Shown here one piece after another: positions 35,149-44,767 of a stretch of DNA of 64,000 nucleotides (position 1 is its first letter; the number at the start of each line of letters is the position of its first letter). Below the pieces are notes generated by a model. The model worked only from the letters and a program-made list of their open reading frames with translations, was not told the origin of the DNA and ran no database searches. The translations under genes were made by a program, and so were the position numbers. This DNA is from Pseudomonadota bacterium (lineage in GTDB: Bacteria; Pseudomonadota; Gammaproteobacteria; Steroidobacterales; Steroidobacteraceae). The stretch covers positions 74,811-138,810 of the forward strand of contig JAEWLQ010000082.1 in NCBI GenBank assembly GCA_023457495.1. The letters are read 5' to 3'.

Positions 35149-35446
35149 GGCTCGATGAGTCCCGGCGCCGGAAACCTCGCACGGCATGGACGGTGCACAT
35201 GCGATGGGGCTTCGCGTACGCGGCGCATCCGACGTTCGCGCAAGGCACCGAGCCGGCAAACGACTCCCCAAGACCGCGCTAGGCGCCCCTCCAGAATGGC
35301 AGAGACAGATAACCCGCCCCCAAGGCCGGCGGACTACAAATCTTGCGCACCCAACAACTGGAGTGCGCCGTGGGAGCGACACCCCATCGCATGGGCGCCG
35401 GCCATGCCGTCCACGCTGGCGCAAAATCGCCGGGACTCATCGAGCC
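35149..35446 (-). repeat. Fold-back (MITE-like) unit B, inverted relative to unit A
   Basis: Terminal inverted repeats GGCTCGATGAGTCCCGGCG (35149-35167) and 35428-35446 are perfect over 19 bases and share CTCGATGAGTCCC/TTCGATGAGTCCC with unit A. On the minus strand the interior follows unit A closely from GATGGGGTGTCGCTCCC to GCGTACGCGAAGCCCC. The same three hairpins recur (35345-35368, near 35313-35334, 35250-35266), and the stem differences I can see are C-to-T changes that leave G-U pairs. Confidence 0.82.
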
Positions 35447-35455
35447 CCCTGAGGT

Positions 35456-35492
35456 CTGTCCCCGTTTGCTAGGAAACGAGGAATGTCCCCAT
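35456..35492 (-). repeat. 37-bp GGGGACA repeat, copy 3 (right end of 1-kb element)
   Basis: The copy is an exact reverse complement of 34488-34524 and so forms a perfect 37-bp terminal inverted repeat around a 1005-bp segment. It ends one base before the stop codon of the minus-strand kinase gene. Confidence 0.9.
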
Positions 35493-35493
35493 T

Positions 35494-36789
<1,296 letters not shown>

Positions 36790-36790
36790 C

Positions 36791-38293
36791 TCAGCGCGAC
36801 ACCGAGTGCCGTTCGATAATGGCCCGCAGCTTCAGCTCATCGACCGGTTTGGTCAGGTAACCATCGCAGCCGGCCATCGTGCCGCGGATCTTGTCGAAGG
36901 TCTTGTCTTTGCTCGTGAGCATGACGACCTTCATCAGCGCATTGTCCTTGTTCTTCTTGATCATCTTGCAGACGTCGTAGCCGTCCATGCCGGGCAGCAT
37001 CACGTCGAGGAAGATCAGGTCGTAGTGCTGCTTGGAGATCTTGAACAGCGCCTCTTCGCCCGACGCGGCGAACTCCGGCGCGATGCCGTACGGCTGAAGC
37101 TTGTTCTGCAGGAAGGTGCGCATGAGCGGGCTGTCATCGACGCACAACACGCGGAACACCTGCTCCTCGTGACGCGGCGTCGGAATGCCCGTGTTGGCGG
37201 GCATCACGGGCGCCGGCGGCGGCACCGCGGCGGCCGGCGGTGTTACCGCGGCGGCTGGCGGAGTTACCGCAACGGACGGCGGCGGCTGCATCGGCGCCTC
37301 GGCGATGCGCGCGGTGCTGGCCGCGGTCGGCAGCGAGGCCGCGAGCGGCGAGGGCGGCGGCACGACGCGCAGGTTCGTGCGCGTCGCGGAGGAATTCACG
37401 ACGGCCGACAGCGCCGCGGGCGACAGCGGCGTCACGCCGCTCGACATGTTCGCCAGACCACTCGGCGCGGGCGTAACGCCCGTGCTTGCGGTGCGATCGT
37501 TCAGGATCCTGTCGACGGTCTTTTCGGTGACCGGCTTCTCATTGAGCGATTTTTCGTTGATCGACTTTTCGTTGCCGTCGAGCGCCGGCACGACATTCGG
37601 CGTCAGCGTGACACTCGGCAATACGCTCGCGGCGGGCGCATTCGCGGTCATCGACGTCGGCATCGTGCCGGAGAGCTTCGCGGTCGCTGCCGGCGCGACG
37701 ATGGACGCGCTGGCGGTCTGGCTCGCCGCGGTGAGGCTCGCGGCGCCGGCCGGCACGGCGGCGTTGATGCTGGTCGACAGCACGGGCTGTCGCGCGGTCG
37801 CCTCGGTGTTCACGCGCGCCGAGACACTCGCATCGAACTTCGCCGCGGCCGGAGTCGGCGAAGCGGTGCTGTCGAGCGTCGCGCTCGCGGTGGGCAGCGT
37901 GCCCCCCGCGCGCGGCGCGGAGACGTCGAGCTCCGCGGCCGATTCCTGCGCGGCGTTGTTTAAGGCAATCGCCAGCCGGTCCATCGCGCCTACGACCTTG
38001 AGGCCGAGCGGACGTGCCGCGGAGGCGACCCCGAGATCGGTGTTCTTGGCGCCGACGACCAGCGTGCGGTCCGACGTGCTCGAGAAGGTGGCCTGCCAGC
38101 TCGCGACCGCACTGTCGCTGTCGCCGTCGAGCAGGTACATGTCCGGCGCGACACCGCTTTCGGCCACCCACAACTTGTAGCCGATCTGGCGCGCGGGCGC
38201 GACCGACAGCAGGAAAATGGAATTGAGCATCTGGCGTTCGGGCGCGGAGAAGCCGACGACTCGAACGTTGAGGATGCGGGGTTTGTTGTTCAT
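36791..38293 (-). CDS. Response regulator with long low-complexity linker and C-terminal receiver
   Basis: This 500-residue protein has residues 1-115 forming an alpha/beta segment without a clear phospho-Asp, like a pseudo-receiver. About 260 residues of Ala/Pro/Thr/Ser-rich sequence follow, including the short repeat NEKSINEKSLNEKPVTEK. The C-terminal domain FRVLCVDDSPLMRTF... is a full receiver with phospho-acceptor D430 in IFLDVMLPGMDGYD and the conserved K of YLTKP. No output domain is seen. It lies between the ChpA-like kinase and the Ser/Thr kinase and probably receives phosphate from the former, playing a PilH-like part. Confidence 0.87.
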   Translation of the reverse strand: MNNKPRILNVRVVGFSAPERQMLNSIFLLSVAPARQIGYKLWVAESGVAPDMYLLDGDSDSAVASWQATFSSTSDRTLVVGAKNTDLGVASAARPLGLKVVGAMDRLAIALNNAAQESAAELDVSAPRAGGTLPTASATLDSTASPTPAAAKFDASVSARVNTEATARQPVLSTSINAAVPAGAASLTAASQTASASIVAPAATAKLSGTMPTSMTANAPAASVLPSVTLTPNVVPALDGNEKSINEKSLNEKPVTEKTVDRILNDRTASTGVTPAPSGLANMSSGVTPLSPAALSAVVNSSATRTNLRVVPPPSPLAASLPTAASTARIAEAPMQPPPSVAVTPPAAAVTPPAAAVPPPAPVMPANTGIPTPRHEEQVFRVLCVDDSPLMRTFLQNKLQPYGIAPEFAASGEEALFKISKQHYDLIFLDVMLPGMDGYDVCKMIKKNKDNALMKVVMLTSKDKTFDKIRGTMAGCDGYLTKPVDELKLRAIIERHSVSR

Positions 38294-38314
38294 GGCGGCG
38301 GTCCCTTGCTTGGC

Positions 38315-41128
38315 TCAGCCGGCGGCCGCGCGTCTTTCGGCGCGCGCGGTAACGGCATCGGCCACGTGTTGCAGTAGCTCGTTTTCGGCGAATGGTTTGG
38401 TCAGGTAAACGTCCACGCCCGCGGACAGGCCCTGGCGGCGATGTTTGTCCATGGAGCGTGAGGTGATCATGATCACGGTGAGGCCGGCGAGCTCGGGGCG
38501 CGAGCGCACGTGCTGCGCGAGCTCCAGGCCGTTCATGTTGGGCATTTCGAGATCCGTCAGCACCACGTCCGGACGCGCGGTCTCGAGTGACTTCACGGCT
38601 TCGAGGCCGTCGCGGGCGAGTGTGACGTCGTAGCCGTGATCCTCGAGCAGCGACGCGATGGCGCGCCGCACCGACAGGGAATCATCGACGACGAGCGCAC
38701 GTTTGCGCCGCTGCGCCTGGGCGCGCGCGGCGGCTGCGGCGCGCAGGCTTTCCTCGCGCGGGCTGCGCGCGAGCTCGGCGATGTCGAGCAGCGGGATCAC
38801 CGCGCCGCTGCCGGTGAGGCCGATGCCGGCGACGCCCGGCAGGCGCTTGAGATACCGGCCGGTGGGCCGGGTGACGAGTTCGCCCGCGTCGAGCACCGCA
38901 TCGACGAGCACGCCGACGGGACCGGAATCGGTATCGACCACGACGAGATTGCGCCGCTCGGGGAAGGCCGCGGGCGCGAGGCCCGTCAATCCGCCGATCT
39001 CATGCGCGGGATATTTCTCCTCCTCGGATCCGTCCTCGACCACGGCGACCAGCGCGCCATTCTCGCGTAGTAGTTTGACCGCGATCGCCGGGAAGGCACG
39101 GCGCACGGCGTGGCTCGCGAGGCCGAACACCTGGCCGCCGTCACGCACGAAGAGGGCGTGCGTCGCGACCAGCGATGCCTGGAAGCGCAGCTCGATGGTG
39201 AGGCCCTGGCCGGCCTGCGAGCGGATGTCGATGGAACCGGACAGCGCGCGCAGCCGCGTGGCGACCACGTCGAGGCCGACACCGCGCCCGGAGATTTCGG
39301 TGACCGCATCGCGGGTCGAGAATCCCGGCAGCAGCGTGAGACGCGCGATCTCCGCGTCACCCGGTTGCGCATCGTCGGCCAACAGGCCGCGTTCCACGGC
39401 CTTCTGACGGACGCCGTCGAGATCGAGCCCGCGTCCATCGTCCGCCACCTGCACGGTGACCACCTGCCCGCGGCGCGTAACCGTGAGCGTGATGCGGCCC
39501 ATGCGCGGCTTGCCCACCGCGGCGCGTTCGTCGGGGAGTTCGAGGCCATGGTCGACCGCATTGCGCAGGATGTGCAGCATCGGATCGATGAGCTGGTTCA
39601 ACACGTCCGCGTCGACCAGGATGTCCTGGCCCACGATCACGAGTTCGGCCTGTTTGCCCGTGGCCGCCGCCGTCTGGCGTACGTTGCGCTGCAGGCGCGG
39701 CACGATCGTCTCGACCGGCGCCATGCGCGTCTGCGAGGTCAGGTGCGCTAGCTCGCGCACCAGTCGCTGCTGCTGGTGCAGGATGCCGGCGAGACCGGCG
39801 AGCTCGTCCTTGATGCCGAGACCGAGATCGCGGGCGTCCGTGGTTTCCTCGATCAACGCGCGAGTGATGCTCTGCACTTCGTTGTACTGGTCCATCTCCA
39901 GCGAGTCGAACTCGCTGTTCTGCGAGCCGACGGCGTGCAGCTTGTGGCGCGCGGCGAGACCGCGGATGTCCACCGAGTTCTCGAGCTCGAACAAACGCTT
40001 CTGGATCACGCGGTCCTGATCCACCAGCTGGCGCGAATTCGTGGCGGTCGATTTCAGTTCCTGTTCGAGCTCGCCGACCTTGATGGTGAGCTCGCCCACC
40101 ATGCGCACGAGATCGTCGAGCAGCTGCGTGGGCACGCGCGTCGTGGCCTTCGCCTCGGCGCGCGGCGCCTGGGCGGGCAGGAGAGCCGCGGGTGCGGTTT
40201 CCGCCGCGGGAGCGGGGCGCCCGTCATCCTCGCGGGTATTGTCACGCGCGGCGTCGAGCAGGTTGATCACGCCGAGCGCGTTGTCCGGGGCGCTGTCTTC
40301 GCCCGCGACCGCCGCCACCATCTGTTCGAGACAGTCGGCCGCCGCCATCAAGGCGCCGGCGCGCCCCGAAGAGGGCGGCTCGGATTCGGCTTCGCAGATC
40401 TCGAGCAAGTCCTCGAGGCGGTGCGCGAGCTTCGCGACGCCGCGAATGCCGAGGATGTTCGCCGAGCCCTTCAGCGTGTGCGCCGCGCGCTTCGCGTTGC
40501 GGAGCAGCTCGGTCTGCGATGGGTCCACGATCCAGCCCTGCAACGAACGCGTGACCTCCGAGGCCTGCGGGGGAGAGTCGTTGAGGAAGGCATCGATGAG
40601 CGCGGCATCGACGTCGTTCGAGACGTCGAGCGTGAGATCGGCGGCGGTCAGCGCCTCGGGCGCGGCGTCTTCGGATTCGTCGAGCGCGGCGCCGATGTCG
40701 TGCGCGGCGCCGAGCTCGCGGCGCAGCTCGCCGAGCGCGTCGGCATCGAGCGGCAGCGGCACCCAGGCGCCGCCGAAGTGCGCGCACAGCGCCTCGACAT
40801 GCGCCGGATTCGTGGCTTCGCGCAGGTGCGACTCGAGCGCAGGCGCCCAGTCGGTGAAGAAGCCGCGCACCAGTACGCGGGCGTCCGCGTCGTCGGTGGA
40901 TAGATGCTCGAGGTTCGCCAGCACCGACGCGCAGATACGCTGCACGCCGGCGAGACCCATGTAGCCCGCGGCTTCAGAAAGCCGCGAGACGGACGTTACA
41001 TACGAGGCGTCATTCGACGCACGCGCGGACGGTCCGGCCTCGGTGCCGGCGTCGTACGCCTGCGCGAGCTCGGGCGCGAGCCCCTTGAGCTCGTCGGCGA
41101 GCGCGTTGAGGAGATCCTGTCCTCGCAT
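38315..41128 (-). CDS. ChpA/CheA-like hybrid chemosensory histidine kinase
   Basis: This 937-residue protein has an N-terminal region with one clear Hpt domain (phospho-His H217 in AAHTLKGSANILG) and an earlier segment that may be a degenerate Hpt. These are followed by a dimerisation helix, an HATPase_c domain (LRNAVDHGLELPDER; GRGVGLDVV), a CheW-like domain and a C-terminal receiver (RALVVDDSLSVRR; acceptor Asp in VVLTDLEMPNMNG). ChpA of Pseudomonas has more Hpt domains and is over 2000 residues, so this is a compact version. It would take input from the PilJ-like receptor through CheW and pass phosphate to its own receiver and the two regulators in this operon. Confidence 0.93.
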   Translation of the reverse strand: MRGQDLLNALADELKGLAPELAQAYDAGTEAGPSARASNDASYVTSVSRLSEAAGYMGLAGVQRICASVLANLEHLSTDDADARVLVRGFFTDWAPALESHLREATNPAHVEALCAHFGGAWVPLPLDADALGELRRELGAAHDIGAALDESEDAAPEALTAADLTLDVSNDVDAALIDAFLNDSPPQASEVTRSLQGWIVDPSQTELLRNAKRAAHTLKGSANILGIRGVAKLAHRLEDLLEICEAESEPPSSGRAGALMAAADCLEQMVAAVAGEDSAPDNALGVINLLDAARDNTREDDGRPAPAAETAPAALLPAQAPRAEAKATTRVPTQLLDDLVRMVGELTIKVGELEQELKSTATNSRQLVDQDRVIQKRLFELENSVDIRGLAARHKLHAVGSQNSEFDSLEMDQYNEVQSITRALIEETTDARDLGLGIKDELAGLAGILHQQQRLVRELAHLTSQTRMAPVETIVPRLQRNVRQTAAATGKQAELVIVGQDILVDADVLNQLIDPMLHILRNAVDHGLELPDERAAVGKPRMGRITLTVTRRGQVVTVQVADDGRGLDLDGVRQKAVERGLLADDAQPGDAEIARLTLLPGFSTRDAVTEISGRGVGLDVVATRLRALSGSIDIRSQAGQGLTIELRFQASLVATHALFVRDGGQVFGLASHAVRRAFPAIAVKLLRENGALVAVVEDGSEEEKYPAHEIGGLTGLAPAAFPERRNLVVVDTDSGPVGVLVDAVLDAGELVTRPTGRYLKRLPGVAGIGLTGSGAVIPLLDIAELARSPREESLRAAAAARAQAQRRKRALVVDDSLSVRRAIASLLEDHGYDVTLARDGLEAVKSLETARPDVVLTDLEMPNMNGLELAQHVRSRPELAGLTVIMITSRSMDKHRRQGLSAGVDVYLTKPFAENELLQHVADAVTARAERRAAAG

Positions 41129-41137
41129 CGTTCCTTC

Positions 41138-43681
41138 TTATGCCGCCCGGTTGCTGGGTAGTTTGAACACGCGCACCGACTCGACGAGGCGGTCCGCGGA
41201 CTTCGACAGGTCGGCCGTGGCCTCCGACTGCAGCAGGATCTCCGCCGCGGTCTTTTCCGTGCTGGCGCCGATCTGGTGCACGCGGTTGCGCAGCTCCGTG
41301 GTGATCTTCATCTGCACCTGCGCGGAGGAGGTGATGCGCTTGACGAGCTCCACGAGCGAAGCGGTCGACTGCTGCGTCTCGCGCATCTGCTGACCGGACT
41401 TCGCGGCGATCTCAGAGCCCGCGACCACCTGCGAAATCGTCTTGTTCACGGTGTTGATCGTGTCCGACGTCTCGATCTGGATGTTGTTCACGAGCTGCGC
41501 GATCTGCTGCGTCGCCTGGCGCGAGCTCTCGGCGAGGCGCTGCACTTCTTCGGCGACGACCGCGAAGCCACGGCCCGCGTCGCCGGCGGCGGCCGCCTGC
41601 ATGGACGCGTTCAACGCCAGCACGTGCGTGCGTTCCGCGATCGTGTTGATGAGGTTCACGATGCCGGTGATTTCCTGCGAACGTTCGCCGAGGCGCTTGA
41701 TGCGCTTTTCGGCCTCGGCGATCGATTCGCGGATGCCTTCCATGCCGCGCACCGTTTCGTTCACCGCGCCGAGCGCGGTCACCGTGGACGTGGTCGCCTG
41801 CTCGGCGGCGCGGTTGGAGGCGGCGGCGAGCTCGGCCACCTGGGTCATGACCTTGTTCGCATTCGCGAGGTTCTCGCTCGCGCGCTCGACGTCCGAGCGT
41901 TCCGCCGCGGCGGTGGCGTTCACCGAGCCGGCCTGGCGCTTCCCGCGCGCGGGGGCGAGTTTCCCCTGCGCGGCTATGCTGGTCACTACAGAGCGCACGC
42001 GGCCGGTTTCATGCGCGAGCAGGTTGATGGAGTCGGACACGGTGCCGATGACGTTCGCGCTCACGGGCGCCTTGGCGGTCAGGTCCTTGTTGGACAACTG
42101 CGCGACGGCCTGAAGCAGCTGCACGACCGAGTTGTTGAGGTCTTCGTTCTCGCGCTCGGCTTCGGCCAGGCGCGCGACGCGATCGTCGAGCAGGTTGTCG
42201 AAGGCGCGGCTGAGCTGACCGAATTCGTCATCGCCGCCGAGCTGCGAACGCGCCTCGAAATCGCCCTCGGCGATCGCGTTGACGGTGTTCTGCAATTTCG
42301 TGATCGGCCTGGTGACCGAGCGCAGCAGCGAGAAGGCGATCAGCAGGCCGAGACCCAGCAGCGCCACGGCGATGCCGGTCGACCACATCACGACCTTCTC
42401 GCGCACCGCCGTCACCGGCGCGAACGCTTCGGAGGATTCGATCTCGGCGATGATGGCCCACTTGAGGCCGAGCACCGACAGCGGCGCGTACGCGCCGAGC
42501 ACGGACTGCTTCGCGTAGTTCGGGTAGACCCCGTAACCCGCGGAGCCTTTCTCGAAGACTTCGGCCGTCGCCTGCGTCTTGATCGGGACGAGACCGACGC
42601 CCGTGCCCTTGGCCTCCACGGCGTTCGCCAGGCCCTTGGCGTAGCCCGCGTCGCTCACACTCTTCGCATAGGCATCGATGTTTTCGATCGCGAGGCGCGC
42701 GATGGAGCGCGGCGTACCGTCGGCGGCGGAGACCAGATAGGTCTCGCCCGTGTCGCCGAGGCCGCGTTCCTTCCACTTGCCTTCGTGCGTCATGACGGAG
42801 TTGATCTTGTCGAGCGGCACCTGCACGACGAGCACGCCGATCTTGCGATTGCCATCGAAGATGGGCGTGCCGAGGAAGGCGGCCTGGTCGTTGTAGGAGG
42901 GCAGGTATTCGCCGAACTCCGACAGGGAAACCATGCCCGGCGACTCGAGCTTCCACGACTGGCGGAAGGCATCGGCGAGCCGGCTCTTCGCGAACGGGCC
43001 GCTGACCAGCGACGTGCCGAAGTCGAGCTCCTTGAACACGGTGTAGACGATCGCGCCGTTCTTCGGCTCGACCAGGAAGATGTCGTAGAGGCCGAACTGG
43101 GCGAGCGCCGTGCGCAGGTACGGATGGATCGCGGCGTGCAGCTCGGAATAACGCGAGCCGTCGTTGGCGCGCACGAGGTCGGACTTGGAGCCGAGCGCAT
43201 GCGGGTTCGCGGCGATGTACTGGTACTGCAGGTTCATCGCGCTGTCGGAGAGCGCGGCGACGTTGTGCGACATGTCCACGGGCTTGCCCGCGTTGCGCTT
43301 CTGGAATTCCACCACGTAGTCGCCGGTGTAATACCGGCCGAGGCGCGCGCGCTGGGCGGGCAGGTCGGCGACGTTCAGCACGGAGGCGTCGAAGGCCGCG
43401 GGCAGTTCGCGCATCGCCTCGATGACGTCGGGAGAAGCGGCGAGCACCTGCACCTGGTTCGACAGCGACTGGAAGTAGTCGGTGATCTGGCCGGCCTTCG
43501 AAGCGCGCTGGGCGATCAACGATTCGCGCGCCTGCGATTCGAGCGCTTCGCGGCCGGACTTGAGCGATTCGTGTCCGACGATCAGCGAGGTCACGGCCAC
43601 GGGGATGATGGCGAGGAACAGCGTTCCGAGCAGCAGCTTCTGCCGGATGGACTGGGCGCCGAACATGTTGCGAATGGCCAT
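41138..43681 (-). CDS. Methyl-accepting chemotaxis protein, PilJ-like
   Basis: This 847-residue membrane receptor has a first helix LLLGTLFLAIIPVAVTSLIVG (about 15-35), then roughly 390 residues of periplasmic dCache-like sensor, a second helix STGIAVALLGLGLLIAFSLL, a HAMP domain and a PilJ-type LLQAVAQLSNKDLTAKAPV segment. The cytoplasmic hairpin ends with the conserved tip GRGFAVVAEEVQRLAESS. PilJ itself has a shorter sensor. Nine bases separate it from the downstream cheA-like gene and four from cheW. It probably couples an outside signal, perhaps surface contact or a small ligand, to type IV pilus motors; the pilus genes themselves are not in the window. Confidence 0.93.
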   Translation of the reverse strand: MAIRNMFGAQSIRQKLLLGTLFLAIIPVAVTSLIVGHESLKSGREALESQARESLIAQRASKAGQITDYFQSLSNQVQVLAASPDVIEAMRELPAAFDASVLNVADLPAQRARLGRYYTGDYVVEFQKRNAGKPVDMSHNVAALSDSAMNLQYQYIAANPHALGSKSDLVRANDGSRYSELHAAIHPYLRTALAQFGLYDIFLVEPKNGAIVYTVFKELDFGTSLVSGPFAKSRLADAFRQSWKLESPGMVSLSEFGEYLPSYNDQAAFLGTPIFDGNRKIGVLVVQVPLDKINSVMTHEGKWKERGLGDTGETYLVSAADGTPRSIARLAIENIDAYAKSVSDAGYAKGLANAVEAKGTGVGLVPIKTQATAEVFEKGSAGYGVYPNYAKQSVLGAYAPLSVLGLKWAIIAEIESSEAFAPVTAVREKVVMWSTGIAVALLGLGLLIAFSLLRSVTRPITKLQNTVNAIAEGDFEARSQLGGDDEFGQLSRAFDNLLDDRVARLAEAERENEDLNNSVVQLLQAVAQLSNKDLTAKAPVSANVIGTVSDSINLLAHETGRVRSVVTSIAAQGKLAPARGKRQAGSVNATAAAERSDVERASENLANANKVMTQVAELAAASNRAAEQATTSTVTALGAVNETVRGMEGIRESIAEAEKRIKRLGERSQEITGIVNLINTIAERTHVLALNASMQAAAAGDAGRGFAVVAEEVQRLAESSRQATQQIAQLVNNIQIETSDTINTVNKTISQVVAGSEIAAKSGQQMRETQQSTASLVELVKRITSSAQVQMKITTELRNRVHQIGASTEKTAAEILLQSEATADLSKSADRLVESVRVFKLPSNRAA

Positions 43682-43685
43682 GGGA

Positions 43686-44222
43686 TTAGCTCACGAGTTG
43701 ATCGAGTAGTTGCGCGTAATCGAATTCGAACCAGGTGTCGTCGCCCTGCGCGTAGGCCGCGGTGACGGCGGTGGCGGCCGCGGCCGGCAAGGCCGGTGGC
43801 AATACCTGCGTTTCGGGCTGAAAGACCATGCGGCGCGGCAGGCCATCGATGACGATGCCGGCGGCGTCGTTGCCGTGGCCGATCACGAGCAGCATGCGTT
43901 TCTCGCGCGGCAGGTGCTGCGTCTCGAACAGCGCGGCGAGATCGAACAGCGGGACGATGCGGCCGTGGAGATTCACGAGCCCTAGCAGGTTCGCGGGTGT
44001 ACGCGGCAGTGGATAGACGTTCGGCATCTCGGTGAGCTCGCTCGCCGTGGCGAACGGCGCGAGCATGCGCACCTGGCCGATGCGGAAGGCCTGGCGGACG
44101 ATGTCATTCGGGTTTTCCGTGCCGGTCGTGGCCGGCTGCACCAGCGCCGCGAGCTCCGGGGGCAGCGGGGGCAGCCCGAGCGTTGCGGTGGGCCAGTGAC
44201 TCATGACGCCTGGGGCAGACAT
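43686..44222 (-). CDS. CheW-like coupling protein (PilI-like)
   Basis: This 178-residue CheW-domain protein has FRIGQVRMLAPFATASELTEMP, then LLGLVNLHGRIVPLFDLAAL, the core CheW strand-turn-strand, and ends GDDTWFEFDYAQLLDQLVS. It bridges receptor and kinase at the inner membrane. The ATG 44222 overlaps the stop of the receiver gene by one base (TGATG on the minus strand); an internal ATG at 44204 is an alternative start. PilI of Pseudomonas is the same size. Confidence 0.9.
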   Translation of the reverse strand: MSAPGVMSHWPTATLGLPPLPPELAALVQPATTGTENPNDIVRQAFRIGQVRMLAPFATASELTEMPNVYPLPRTPANLLGLVNLHGRIVPLFDLAALFETQHLPREKRMLLVIGHGNDAAGIVIDGLPRRMVFQPETQVLPPALPAAAATAVTAAYAQGDDTWFEFDYAQLLDQLVS

Positions 44223-44587
44223 CAGGCGCAGGCCGCGATGGCGCCGAGGATCTGGTCGGGGGTGTACGGCTTGGTCACGTAACCTTTCACGCCGAGCATC
44301 TGCGCCCACACGCGATCGGCCTTCTGGTTCTTGCTGGTCACCAGCACGACGGGGATCGCCTTGGTCGCGGCGTCTCCGCCGATCGCGCGGGTGGCGGCGA
44401 AGCCATCCATCTGGTCCATGTTGACGTCCATCAGGATGACGTCGGGCAGGGCGGTCTTGGAGATCTCGACGGCCTGCAGGCCATTCGTGGCGGTGAGCGT
44501 GGTGTAGCCGGCGGCGCTCACGATCCTTTCCAGGTTCATGAGATCCGGACGTGCGTCATCGACGATCAGCACCTTTTGAATGGCCAC
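44222..44587 (-). CDS. Single-domain response regulator, PilG/CheY-like
   Basis: This 121-residue receiver has IQKVLIVDDARPDLMNLERI with the acidic pair, phospho-acceptor Asp in ILMDVNMDQMDGF, the switch Thr/Ser in VLVTSKNQK and the Lys of YVTKPYTP. The start is GTG 44587, preceded by GGGAGGG at ideal spacing; the frame extends upstream to an ATG at 44653 but without a ribosome site. First gene of the six-gene operon, it would be the output regulator acting on the pilus-extension side, as PilG does. Confidence 0.92.
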   Translation of the reverse strand: MAIQKVLIVDDARPDLMNLERIVSAAGYTTLTATNGLQAVEISKTALPDVILMDVNMDQMDGFAATRAIGGDAATKAIPVVLVTSKNQKADRVWAQMLGVKGYVTKPYTPDQILGAIAACA

Positions 44588-44767
44588 TATTCCCTCCCAC
44601 GAGTGCACAACGGGGCCGCGCCGACCCTCTCGGGCGGTTTCTCCCATTGGCACGCAGGGAATCTTGGCCGTTATGTGACAAAACCACGGTGACGCCGGTC
44701 ACACCGGGTTTCCCCGGGGGGCGTTCCAGTTCGCGGTTTTCCGGGTTCTGAAGGCCCGGTTGGAGCG
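44588..44767. promoter_or_regulatory. Upstream region of the chemosensory operon, with a GTGAC palindrome
   Basis: These 180 bases separate the GH127 gene end from the PilG-like start, both on the minus strand. GTGAC-GCCG-GTCAC (44689-44702) is a perfect inverted repeat and could be an operator, or part of a weak terminator for the upstream gene. It very likely contains the operon promoter, but I cannot pick a convincing -35/-10 pair. Confidence 0.4.

Noticed and set aside
41276..43765. Very long plus-strand open frame opposite the chemoreceptor gene
   Set aside because: It is a high-G+C antisense shadow with Arg/Ala/Gly/Asp-rich composition and no domain; the minus-strand receptor is clear.
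44689..44702. GTGAC palindrome as a terminator for the GH127 gene
   Set aside because: The stem is only five base pairs and the T run is displaced, so I kept it only as a possible operator.
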